A stretch of 64,000 nucleotides of DNA. Source: an uncultured Bacilli bacterium. Lineage in GTDB: Bacteria; Bacillota_I; Bacilli_A; RF39; UBA660. Within the stretch, counting starts at the first letter, position 1. Each line of letters opens with the position of its first letter. The translations under genes and the position numbers were made by a program. The notes under the pieces were generated by a model. The model was given only the letters and a program-made list of their open reading frames with translations. It ran no database searches and was not told the origin of the DNA. Location of the stretch: assembly GCA_934102215.1 (NCBI GenBank), contig CAKOSH010000004.1, positions 86,787-150,786 on the forward strand, written 5' to 3'. Of this stretch, positions 16,223 through 23,542 are shown piece by piece.

Positions 16223-16830
16223 TTTGTTAACTTCCTTACATCAGGTTTCACTATTTCATATGTAGTAACTAAATTATAATTATATATTCTTTCACTAGGA
16301 TCTATTCTTTCAATACTACCAGCGTATCCTAATTTATGAGACCACTTTCCATCACTATCTTCTCTTATAAAATGAAAATCAATACATGGATCACAATATA
16401 ATGATATTTTATATCCTCCATGATTATTTTTACTACTGATATAAGTTTCATAATATTCTATACCAAGAGAGTCTAAATCACTTCTTAGATTATCAAGAAG
16501 TTTAGTCGGTCTTAAAGAATCTTTTATATTGCTTACAAATCCTACATCATGACGAAGTACTAAAGGTAAACTTATATCTTCAGGAGCATTTATATATGCA
16601 TTATAAATTTCTTCTGGTATTGGTAACATTAATGCATAGCAATAACAATTACCATTAAAATATAAAGGATTATTTTTATCAAATTCTGGATTTTTTATTG
16701 GTAAAAGCATATATAATTTTAAATATCTTCTATATAATTCATATATTTCTTTTCTACTTATTTTACCAATATTCTTACCTAAATATATTCTTATATATAC
16801 AAGTTCTCTTAATATTTCTTCATATATCAT
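16219..16830 (-). CDS. Papain-like Cys/His family protein, copy 2 of a tandem array
   Basis: 203 residues, the longest copy: GNCYCYALMLPIPEEIYNAY (as in copy 4), NLRSDLDSLGIEYYET, GGYKISLY, a short extra loop, then DFHFIREDSDGKWSHKLGY and a C-terminus LVTTYEIVKPDV. Overlaps both neighbours by 4 bases (ATGA), so translation is coupled through the array. Putative catalytic Cys and His are retained. Function unknown. Confidence 0.65.
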   Translation of the reverse strand: MIYEEILRELVYIRIYLGKNIGKISRKEIYELYRRYLKLYMLLPIKNPEFDKNNPLYFNGNCYCYALMLPIPEEIYNAYINAPEDISLPLVLRHDVGFVSNIKDSLRPTKLLDNLRSDLDSLGIEYYETYISSKNNHGGYKISLYCDPCIDFHFIREDSDGKWSHKLGYAGSIERIDPSERIYNYNLVTTYEIVKPDVRKLTK

Positions 16831-17417
16831 TTCTTACTCCTCACTAGTGGCTTTACTATTTCCATAGTTTTAACATATTCATATTCATCTAATAAGTACT
16901 TAGCCGGCTTAACTATTTCAACACCATTACTAAAACCATATTTATGAGACCAAGATCCATCACTATTTTCTCTTATAAAATGAAAATCATCATCAGATTC
17001 ATATAATGATATTTTATAACCACCATGTTCACATGGATCTTCATAATCAACATCAAAATGTTTAATACCAAGAGAATCTAAATCACTTTCTAAATCAAAT
17101 TCACATCTATCATAAGATGTAAAAGAAGTATGCATAAAACCAATATTATATGGAAAAAACATTATACATTTTTCATCAAACATACGAGCAAATATTTCTG
17201 GACATCTAAGTCCTAATGCATAACTATAGCAATTACCATATGGATAATGTGATTTATCCATATCAAAAGAAGGATTATTAAAACTAAGTTTCATACTAAG
17301 TTTAAGATAATCACGATATAATTTATATATATCACTACCTTTTAATGAAATAGATTCATCATTAAGTTTTCTAAATATTTCAAGAATTTCATTTCTTACT
17401 TTATCAAATTCGCTCAT
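16827..17417 (-). CDS. Papain-like Cys/His family protein, copy 1 of a tandem array
   Basis: 196 residues: Cys63 in GNCYSYALGL, ESDLDSLGIKHF, GGYKISLYES, His146 in DFHFIREN and His158 in GSWSHKYGF, ending EYVKTMEIVKP. It has Ser where the other copies have a second Cys (NCYSYAL against NCYCYAL), which makes the first Cys the better nucleophile candidate. First gene of the array, behind a perfect-consensus promoter (17446-17474). Protection, cell-wall hydrolysis or toxin-like activity are all conceivable; none is shown. Confidence 0.65.
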   Translation of the reverse strand: MSEFDKVRNEILEIFRKLNDESISLKGSDIYKLYRDYLKLSMKLSFNNPSFDMDKSHYPYGNCYSYALGLRCPEIFARMFDEKCIMFFPYNIGFMHTSFTSYDRCEFDLESDLDSLGIKHFDVDYEDPCEHGGYKISLYESDDDFHFIRENSDGSWSHKYGFSNGVEIVKPAKYLLDEYEYVKTMEIVKPLVRSKK

Positions 17418-17445
17418 AGTTAACCTAACCCCTTAAGTAGCGTTT

Positions 17446-17474
17446 ATTATATCATATTTGATACATTGTGTCAA
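17446..17474 (-). promoter_or_regulatory. Consensus promoter of the four-copy array, with operator-like palindrome
   Basis: Minus strand: TTGACA (17469-17474), 17-bp spacer, TATAAT (17446-17451), a perfect sigma-A consensus. The -35 and spacer form the near-palindrome TTGACACAATGTATCAA, which also occurs with one change at the XRE regulator promoter (33131-33147). Confidence 0.85.
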
Positions 17475-17484
17475 TTTTAATTCA

Positions 17485-17510
17485 AAGAAAAAGATAGTAT
17501 GTAAGCTATC
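17485..17510 (-). terminator. Terminator overlapping the stop of the 17506-18735 gene
   Basis: Minus strand stem GATAG/CTATC with an 8-base loop and a following TTTTTCTTT; the stop codon lies inside the hairpin. Confidence 0.65.
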
Positions 17511-18735
17511 CTATTCTAAACGCTGGTGAAACTCCACCTACAAAATGAGCATAATTATTGTTTAATATTCCAGTTACATTAACTCCAAAGAAATTACCAC
17601 TATTAGAAGAAGGTACGTTGCGAAGCCACCACCATGTAGCAGTAGAATTATTATATTTAATCGCATTAGCATAACTATTCATAGTAACTCCTTTTTCATT
17701 ATAATAATCTAATGCTCTTGTTAAATCTTTTGCAGTATCTGTAGTTTCAGTATAATCAGTATAAATTTCTTTTGGTGCAAGTAAATATAACTTATTAGTT
17801 GTAGTAAAATTAGCAGTATCATTTTTACCATAACTAGACACAACAATTGTATCAATAATTATTTCTTTTAGTTCATTTGGTAATGCGTTATATATATCGT
17901 TATTTATAAATGTATTCATTTCAGCACTGTTCCAACCACCTGTATTAGAATAAGCAGTATTCATTTTACTAGTAGTTATTATATCCTGAAACTCTATAAC
18001 AAATCCGCATGCTGTCTGTGAGAAACCTTGAGTAGAACACCCACTCGGCGTTGATTTATTTGCTATTCTTACAGTATGTGTTCCATAACTTCCAAAATCT
18101 ATTTCCTTTGTATCTCCTACTTTATAGTTACTAGTATCACCTATTTCAACTAATGAAGATATTGTTTTCCATGAATCTTCAGCAAATGATACCGATGTTA
18201 ATTCTTTATATTCCTCTATTCCAAGTTTACCATTAAATACTTTCTTCTTATTATAATTTTGATTACTACCAGTATCAATAAATGTTACTTTAATAATATA
18301 TTTATGTGTAGCCCCAGATTCAATCGAAATATTTCTTTTAATTGAATTATGTTTTACTGGCACTTGTGATATGGATTCACATGTGCCTTCTATTACACCA
18401 CTACTATTTAATCTTTGACATGTTGCCTCTATTACAAGCTCATCATTAATAATTTCATTTGTTAATTCTTGCCATACAAGATTATATGAAGCTTCCATAT
18501 TTCCTGTATTTTTAACATTAATTTCTTTAGTAAATGAATCACCTGGCACAGCATTTTCAAGATATATTTCATTAGTATCATTGTATGATAACTCTAATTT
18601 GCCAGTTACAACTTTGTTAATTTTCGCAGAATCATTACCTGAAACAATAGTATTAAACCATGCATAAGATATAGCAAATATTGCTAATAAAAGAATAATA
18701 ATTATAATAAGATATATATATTTTTTATTTCTCAT
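17506..18735 (-). CDS. TasA-like surface protein with C-terminal DUF6273 domain (paralogue 2)
   Basis: 409 residues, the same plan as 2675-3907: signal/anchor with ISYAWFNT, TasA-like domain (TGKLELSYND, VKNTGNMEASYNLVWQ) and DUF6273 ending WWWLR...GVSPAFRIG. It is more divergent in the N-terminal half than copies 1 and 3. Between the anchor and GVSPAF it has 28 residues unrelated to the others; codon use there is ordinary. Unlike copy 1 it has a normal promoter without a G tract and a good ribosome site (AGGATGG). Predicted surface protein; ligand unknown. Confidence 0.83.
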   Translation of the reverse strand: MRNKKYIYLIIIIILLLAIFAISYAWFNTIVSGNDSAKINKVVTGKLELSYNDTNEIYLENAVPGDSFTKEINVKNTGNMEASYNLVWQELTNEIINDELVIEATCQRLNSSGVIEGTCESISQVPVKHNSIKRNISIESGATHKYIIKVTFIDTGSNQNYNKKKVFNGKLGIEEYKELTSVSFAEDSWKTISSLVEIGDTSNYKVGDTKEIDFGSYGTHTVRIANKSTPSGCSTQGFSQTACGFVIEFQDIITTSKMNTAYSNTGGWNSAEMNTFINNDIYNALPNELKEIIIDTIVVSSYGKNDTANFTTTNKLYLLAPKEIYTDYTETTDTAKDLTRALDYYNEKGVTMNSYANAIKYNNSTATWWWLRNVPSSNSGNFFGVNVTGILNNNYAHFVGGVSPAFRIG

Positions 18736-18759
18736 ATTTTTACCATCCTAACGCTAACA

Positions 18760-18788
18760 ATTATATCAAATTTTATATCTATCAACAA
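18760..18788 (-). promoter_or_regulatory. Promoter of the second DUF6273 surface protein
   Basis: TTGTTG (18783-18788), 17-bp spacer, TATAAT (18760-18765) on the minus strand. No poly-G tract, in contrast to its paralogues. Confidence 0.65.
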
Positions 18789-18896
18789 GTAGTCTAATAC
18801 TCATATGTATCAAAGTGAATTAGATAATATAATTAAAATTCTAGATAAAATGTAAAAAGTGTGTTTGGCAGTGTGTTTAGAATAATAAAGCGCATC

Positions 18897-18920
18897 AAAA
18901 AAGCCCTAATTTAAGGGCTT
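18897..18920 (-). terminator. Terminator after tRNA-Arg
   Basis: Minus strand stem AAGCCCT/AGGGCTT with a 6-base loop followed by a T run, 12 bases beyond the CCA end. Between here and the promoter at 18760 I see no gene. Confidence 0.85.
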
Positions 18921-18931
18921 GTTGACATTAA

Positions 18932-19008
<77 letters not shown>

Positions 19009-19067
19009 ATATCACAACTGACAAATAAAAGTATACAACATTATTTAATGCTTTTCAAGTCCTTTTA

Positions 19068-19997
19068 TCACTTTTTTACAAATTCAGCCACATTATCTTT
19101 ATCTTTAGTACTGAAAACAACCTCATTTACATCATAATTTTCAAATATAGAAGATGCTATAACATACTTAACTTCTTCTAATATAACACTACTTTCCATA
19201 TCACCAAATATATATTCATTAAAAACAAGATTCATTTTATCATCTTTAATATCATAATTTAATAATTCAATATTACTAGAAACATAACTATTTAAATTAT
19301 CTTGACTATTAATACTATTAGTAAGTTCACGTATAATAATATCTATCTTATCACTACTAGTATTAGTTATATATGTAACTGGAACATAATATGTATTTTC
19401 ATCAATGCTTTTACTAAAGAACACAGTAGTATTATTTATATCATTAAAACTATCTATATCATATTTCTTATTAATACCATATTTACGTGTTAATGGATAT
19501 TTTATCTCTTTAGTAGTATTTGGTATATATTTTAGTTCTTTAGAATCAACTGTTATATATATATTATTTAAACCATTTATTTCAGTAATGCTATATACGA
19601 TTGCCTCTATCATTTCTTCACTTACATATTTATTAACACTTAATAATTCACTATTGAAATCTAAATATACATTATCTTTCTCTACTTTAACATTATTTAA
19701 TATTGTATTCTTTGGTATCAATGTATAAAATCCATCAATATCACTATTAGTAAGTTTATCTATTTTATCTTTTATTATTGATACTATATCAGTTTTATCA
19801 TAATATGTAACCACTCTTGAAACATAATTATCATTATCAAGTAAATAAACAATATTTTCTTTTAAATTATTATTCTCTTCTACTATTTCAGTATTTATAT
19901 TAGGCTTCGTTGGTATTAAATAAAACATAACAAGTAAAAATAAAGATACACTAGCAACTACAATCTTATTAATTGTCCATTTTTTAATCATTTTCAT
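19068..19997 (-). CDS. gerM: GerM-like protein with two GerMN domains
   Basis: 309 residues: short cytoplasmic start, one membrane anchor (about 11-28), then two GerMN (spore germination/sporulation) domains. The first carries VYLDFNSELLSVNKYVSEE and AIVYSITEINGLNNIYITVD (about 125-165), the second MNLVFNEYIF and ILEEVKYVIASSIFENYDV (about 258-300). In Bacillus, GerM is needed for sporulation and helps assemble the forespore channel complex. Supports sporulation together with gerE, spoIIIAH and spoIVB. I see no clear ribosome site before either Met (19997 or 19991). Confidence 0.8.
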   Translation of the reverse strand: MKMIKKWTINKIVVASVSLFLLVMFYLIPTKPNINTEIVEENNNLKENIVYLLDNDNYVSRVVTYYDKTDIVSIIKDKIDKLTNSDIDGFYTLIPKNTILNNVKVEKDNVYLDFNSELLSVNKYVSEEMIEAIVYSITEINGLNNIYITVDSKELKYIPNTTKEIKYPLTRKYGINKKYDIDSFNDINNTTVFFSKSIDENTYYVPVTYITNTSSDKIDIIIRELTNSINSQDNLNSYVSSNIELLNYDIKDDKMNLVFNEYIFGDMESSVILEEVKYVIASSIFENYDVNEVVFSTKDKDNVAEFVKK

Positions 19998-20022
19998 ATT
20001 AAATAATATGTTATATAAAAAT

Positions 20023-20043
20023 AAAAAGTACTATTTCTAGTAC
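20023..20043 (-). terminator. Terminator after the 20065-21834 BspA-like gene
   Basis: Minus strand stem GTACTA-GAAA-TAGTAC followed by TTTTTATTTTT. Confidence 0.8.
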
Positions 20044-20064
20044 CAATTATTTATTATCTTAACA

Positions 20065-21834
20065 TTATTTCTTATCAGCGATGTCAGTGAAGTAACCAGG
20101 ATTACTTGTGCCGCCATCAATATGAGCATAAGTTTTGTCAGTATAAGAACTGTTATATTTTGTTTCAGCACCACCTACTAGGTTAGTACATCCAGAAAAC
20201 ATTTCAACATCAGTAGTAACTTTATCAGTATTAAATTTATTACTAGCATATATTGTTTTAAGATTAATAGAATTTTCAAACATCCGCCACATATTCGTAA
20301 CATTACTTGTATCAAAATTACTTACATCTAAGGTTGTAGCTTTACTAAAATAAAACATACCACTCATATCTGTTACATTTGATGTATCAAAATTACTTAC
20401 ATCTAATGTTGTAGCTTTACTATAACCAAACATATAACTCATATTTGTTACATTACTTGTATCAAAACTACTTACATCTAAGGTTGTGGTTGCACTATAA
20501 TAAAATATAGAACTCATATTTGTTACATTACTTGTGTCAAAAGCACTTACATCTAAGGTTGTAGCCTTACTATTATCAAACATAGAACTCATATCCGTTA
20601 CATTACTTGTGTCAAAAGTACTTACATCTAAGGTTGTAGCTTTACTAAAATAAAACATCCGACTCATATTTGTTACATTTGATGTATCAAAATTACTTAC
20701 ATCTAAGATTGTAGCTTTACTATAACCAAACATAGAACTCATATTTATTACATTACTTGTATCAAAAGCACTTACATCTAAGGTTGTGGCTACACTACTA
20801 TAAAACATATAACTCATATCCGTTACATTACTTGTATCAAAAGTACTTACATCTAAGGTTGTGGCTGAACTATCATAAAACATATAACTCATATCAGTAA
20901 CTTTACTCGTATCAAAATTTTCTAAACCATTTATTGTTATAGCGCTGCTTCCATAAAACATACCACTCATACTAGTCACATTGCTCGTATCAAAACCGCT
21001 TAAATCTATTACTTTAGCTCTACTTTTAAAAAACATATAATTTGTTGAAACAATAGGTTTATTATTTATATATGTACATAATGTAGTTGTTACAGCATCT
21101 GTGCTTGATGTTGTATTAGTTAATTCTACTCCCCAACCATCTATATTTGAATTTTGCCATACAGAATTCCATTTTTCAAATTCAGTATCATAAAATCCAA
21201 CCTTTTTTTGCATATATTTATAAGTATATTGTCCATTCGTATATTCAACACCTTGTGTAAGCTCACCATCAAAAGTACAATATATAGGTTTTGGACTATT
21301 ATCCTTATATTCTTCTATTCCAAGTACTCCACTGAACTCTTTTCCCTGATTATAATTTTGACTCGTGTTTGTTTCTTTGAATAAGAATGTAAATGTATAT
21401 TCGTGTGTGAATCCTGATTCAATTGAAATATTTTTTGCTATTCTTTTTGCTCTTACTGGAAGTTCAGTTATTGGTTCACATGTTCCTTCAACTGTTCCAC
21501 TTGCATTTAATTTTTTACAAGTTGCTGAAATTACTAATTCATTTTTAAGAATTGTATTTGTGAGTTCTTGCCATACAATATTGTATGCTGTATCAAGTGT
21601 TCCATTATTCTTTACTGATACTGTCTTTGTAGTAGTCCAACCTGGTTTAATATTTTGTGCATTTATCGCTGGTCCATCAGTATATGTTAGTTTCAAAGTA
21701 CCAGATTCCACTACCATATCTTTTGCATTATCATTTCCTTTTACACTTGTACTAAAGTACGCATAAGAAAGTCCTGTTGTTAAAAGTAATAACAATACTA
21801 ATGCTGTTCCAATTAAAATTCGTTTGTCTTTCAT
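20065..21834 (-). CDS. TasA-like surface protein with BspA/DUF285 repeats
   Basis: 589 residues. The first about 180 are almost the same as in the DUF6273 paralogues (signal with GLSYAYFST, ESGTLKLTYTDG, KNNGTLDTAYNIVWQ). A linker then leads to ten 25-residue units of the pattern ATTLDVSxFDTSNVTxMSxMF (about residues 265-515) and a C-terminal cap ending GGTSNPGYFT. The repeats belong to the BspA/DUF285 leucine-rich-like family found in surface adhesins of gut and oral bacteria and in Mycoplasma lipoproteins. Exported and probably adhesive. Promoter with an eight-G tract (21862-21889), own terminator, monocistronic. Confidence 0.88.
   Translation of the reverse strand: MKDKRILIGTALVLLLLLTTGLSYAYFSTSVKGNDNAKDMVVESGTLKLTYTDGPAINAQNIKPGWTTTKTVSVKNNGTLDTAYNIVWQELTNTILKNELVISATCKKLNASGTVEGTCEPITELPVRAKRIAKNISIESGFTHEYTFTFLFKETNTSQNYNQGKEFSGVLGIEEYKDNSPKPIYCTFDGELTQGVEYTNGQYTYKYMQKKVGFYDTEFEKWNSVWQNSNIDGWGVELTNTTSSTDAVTTTLCTYINNKPIVSTNYMFFKSRAKVIDLSGFDTSNVTSMSGMFYGSSAITINGLENFDTSKVTDMSYMFYDSSATTLDVSTFDTSNVTDMSYMFYSSVATTLDVSAFDTSNVINMSSMFGYSKATILDVSNFDTSNVTNMSRMFYFSKATTLDVSTFDTSNVTDMSSMFDNSKATTLDVSAFDTSNVTNMSSIFYYSATTTLDVSSFDTSNVTNMSYMFGYSKATTLDVSNFDTSNVTDMSGMFYFSKATTLDVSNFDTSNVTNMWRMFENSINLKTIYASNKFNTDKVTTDVEMFSGCTNLVGGAETKYNSSYTDKTYAHIDGGTSNPGYFTDIADKK
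20290..21040 (-). repeat. Ten near-identical 75-bp coding repeats
   Basis: Each 75-bp unit encodes one BspA repeat. Long stretches such as the segment for DTSNVT and LDVS recur almost without change, including at silent positions, so units could recombine or slip in frame. Confidence 0.85.
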
Positions 21835-21861
21835 AATTTATCTACCCTACTTTCATTAGTA

Positions 21862-21889
21862 AGTATAGCATAAATTACCCCCCCCGCAA
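21862..21889 (-). promoter_or_regulatory. Promoter with eight-G tract in the spacer
   Basis: TTGCGG (21884-21889), 16-bp spacer, TATACT (21862-21867). It is the same cassette as at 3935-3963 but with eight G (21878-21885) in place of nine, so the spacer is one base shorter. The GAACA-TT-TGTTC dyad follows at 21891-21904. Confidence 0.7.
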
Positions 21890-21920
21890 GCGAACATTTG
21901 TTCTTGTTTTGGCATTCAAC

Positions 21921-21943
21921 AAAAAATGACTATTGAAAGTCAT
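21921..21943 (-). terminator. Terminator after gerE
   Basis: Minus strand stem ATGACT/AGTCAT with a 6-base loop followed by TTTTTTG, directly after the gerE stop. Confidence 0.8.
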
Positions 21944-22171
21944 TTATAATGTAATTTCACCTAATTTAAGAAGTTCTATTACTGCTCCTGCTCTTCCCTT
22001 ACATCCAAGTTTCTGCATAGCATTTGATACATGATTTCTAACAGTTTTTTCACTTATATTAAGTATTTCAGCAATTTCACGAGTTGACTTATTTTGTACT
22101 AATAATACAAATACATCTTTTTCTCTTTTAGTTAATATATTTCCCACATTGCACCTTCTTCCATAAATCAT
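21944..22171 (-). CDS. gerE: GerE-like LuxR-type regulator of late sporulation
   Basis: 75 residues. From LTKREKDVFVLLVQNKSTREIA through ISEKTVRNHVSNAMQKLG to GRAGAVIELLKLGEI it follows GerE of Bacillus (74 residues) almost position for position: a stand-alone LuxR-type helix-turn-helix. GerE acts with sigma-K RNA polymerase in the mother cell. The ATG at 22171 has AAGAG upstream; a GTG at 22145-22147 preceded by AGAAGG would give a 67-residue protein closer to the family start, and either is possible. It lies 48 bases after spoIIIAH, in a sporulation pair. Confidence 0.87.
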   Translation of the reverse strand: MIYGRRCNVGNILTKREKDVFVLLVQNKSTREIAEILNISEKTVRNHVSNAMQKLGCKGRAGAVIELLKLGEITL

Positions 22172-22219
22172 TTCACTCTTAATTTATGAAAAATAGTGTT
22201 TTATGTGAAAGAAAAAAGC

Positions 22220-22711
22220 CTATTTATCAAACTTAATAGTTATATTTTTCTTATCTTTAAATTCTTCTTGAATACTTCTCATTATATTATTAGCAAGTTC
22301 ATTATTATGTTCACTTGAAGATATAGTTACTTTTATATTATCATTATTAATTTCAATATATGATTTAATCTTAAAATCATTTAATATTTTATCTTCAAGA
22401 TAAGTTTCTTTTCCTTTAGCAAGATTAAGTATTTGAAGTTCTTCAAAAGCTGTATTTTTAACTTCAGTACTTGATGAAGGTGAAACTATCTTCTCTTGTA
22501 ACTCGCTCATAACACTACTTATTTTTTCATTTCTACTCGCTCTTAAAGCAACAAGCTTATCATTTTCACTTACACTTACATCTATACTCTTATTAACACT
22601 CTCTATTCCATTCTTACTAAATATTTCACTTGGTAATGTTATATAATATACACCTAAAATAAGTATTAATGAAAATAGAGTTAAAAACCACATATTTTGT
22701 CTATTAATCAT
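22220..22711 (-). CDS. spoIIIAH: SpoIIIAH-like forespore channel protein
   Basis: 163 residues: start INRQNMWFLTLFSLILILGVYYITLP, a basic tip, one helix and the YYIT motif typical of SpoIIIAH, a linker with ALRASRNEKISSVMSELQEKI, and a C-terminal YscJ/FliF-like ring domain (ILNLAKGKETYLEDKILNDF...). In the mother-cell membrane SpoIIIAH pairs with forespore SpoIIQ to make the feeding channel. The other spoIIIA genes are not next to it here, which is unusual, because in Bacillus it ends an eight-gene operon; they must be elsewhere or absent. Confidence 0.8.
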   Translation of the reverse strand: MINRQNMWFLTLFSLILILGVYYITLPSEIFSKNGIESVNKSIDVSVSENDKLVALRASRNEKISSVMSELQEKIVSPSSSTEVKNTAFEELQILNLAKGKETYLEDKILNDFKIKSYIEINNDNIKVTISSSEHNNELANNIMRSIQEEFKDKKNITIKFDK

Positions 22712-22755
22712 AATTCACCTCTAGTAAATTATATTAATATATTAATTTTATATAC

Positions 22756-22780
22756 CAAAAAAGTGTGATTACTCACACTT
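22756..22780 (-). terminator. Terminator embedded in the end of the 22769 lipoprotein gene
   Basis: Stem AAGTGTGA/TCACACTT with the stop codon in the loop, followed on the minus strand by TTTTTTGG. Confidence 0.75.
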
Positions 22781-23122
22781 TAAATCAATAACAATTGGAT
22801 TCTTAAAATATTCTAATTTTCTTACATTATCTGTATCAAAATATATACCAGATGTTTCTTTATCACATTCTTTATGATTATCTTTATTAATAAAATTATC
22901 AAAATTATATTTATATTTTTTAGATAAATCTTTTAATGATATAAAATATTGACCATCTTTTTTATCAAATTTTTCATAATCACCTTTTTCATAAATAGTA
23001 TCAGCATATTTAAATAATATATTATTCATTTCAGTAATAGTAAGTTCTTCATTAGTATTTTCTTTCTTCTTACATGAACATAATAGTAATAACATAATTA
23101 TAATTAAAGTAAATTTTTTCAT
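22769..23122 (-). CDS. Small lipoprotein, family copy 3
   Basis: 117 residues from MKKFTLII (an upstream in-frame Met lacks the signal start). The lipobox LLLCSC gives a lipid-anchored Cys followed by KKKEN. Mature part: YADTIYEKGDYEKFDKKDGQYFISLKDL...KECDKETSGIYFDTDNVRKLEYFKNPIVIDLKCE. It shares the pattern IY.K..Y.K....YYISL..L...K.C..E.TGI and the terminal CE with the proteins at 23201-23542 and 25536-25931; the two conserved Cys may form a disulfide. Copy 3 has no surface-protein gene directly before it. Function unknown. Confidence 0.72.
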   Translation of the reverse strand: MKKFTLIIIMLLLLCSCKKKENTNEELTITEMNNILFKYADTIYEKGDYEKFDKKDGQYFISLKDLSKKYKYNFDNFINKDNHKECDKETSGIYFDTDNVRKLEYFKNPIVIDLKCE

Positions 23123-23168
23123 AACTTCACCCACATTAATATTAGCATAATAAATAGAATTTATCAAT

Positions 23169-23194
23169 GAAAAACTTATCTAAAAAGATAAGTC
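23169..23194 (-). terminator. Terminator after the 23201 lipoprotein gene
   Basis: Minus strand stem GACTTATCT/AGATAAGTT with a 4-base loop, then a T run. Confidence 0.75.
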
Positions 23195-23200
23195 ATCATT

Positions 23201-23542
23201 TTATTCACATAACATACTATAAGATGCAGTATATGTATCACTTACTAAAGTAATTGTAATACCTGTTTGTTCAAGATTACATTCTTTTTTAGAACTTGGT
23301 CTTACAAACATTGAAGTATCATAATTTAATTCTTTTAGATTTTTTAATGAAATATAATATTGATTGTCTAGTATTTTATAATTTGTATATTGTTTTTTAT
23401 CATATATTTCCATTGAATAGTTAATTAATGTATTATAAATTTTATCATCAAATTCTTTATCTAATTCTTCATTTGTTTTACCACAACCTGTTAAAAGAAA
23501 TATTGACAATATTGATATAAGAAATAATAATATTTTTTTCAT
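23201..23542 (-). CDS. Small lipoprotein, family copy 2
   Basis: 113 residues: signal with lipobox FLLTGC, then the family pattern (SMEIYDKKQYTNYKILDNQYYISLKNLKEL...KECNLEQTGITITL...LCE). More divergent than the other two at its end. Its ATG touches the stop of the large surface protein 23542-25452, so the two are translated together. It may act as a partner or anchor of that protein at the outer membrane face. Function unknown. Confidence 0.72.
   Translation of the reverse strand: MKKILLFLISILSIFLLTGCGKTNEELDKEFDDKIYNTLINYSMEIYDKKQYTNYKILDNQYYISLKNLKELNYDTSMFVRPSSKKECNLEQTGITITLVSDTYTASYSMLCE

Noticed and set aside
2675..18735. All three DUF6273 proteins as variants made from one template repeat
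   Set aside because: Their variable segments have different lengths (30, 28 and 29 residues), and those at 2675 and 17506 have ordinary codon use, so only the 58798 copy carries the mark.
18780..18930. Attachment site or integrase remnant next to tRNA-Arg
   Set aside because: No integrase gene and no duplicated tRNA end was found; the stretch holds only a terminator and AT-rich sequence.
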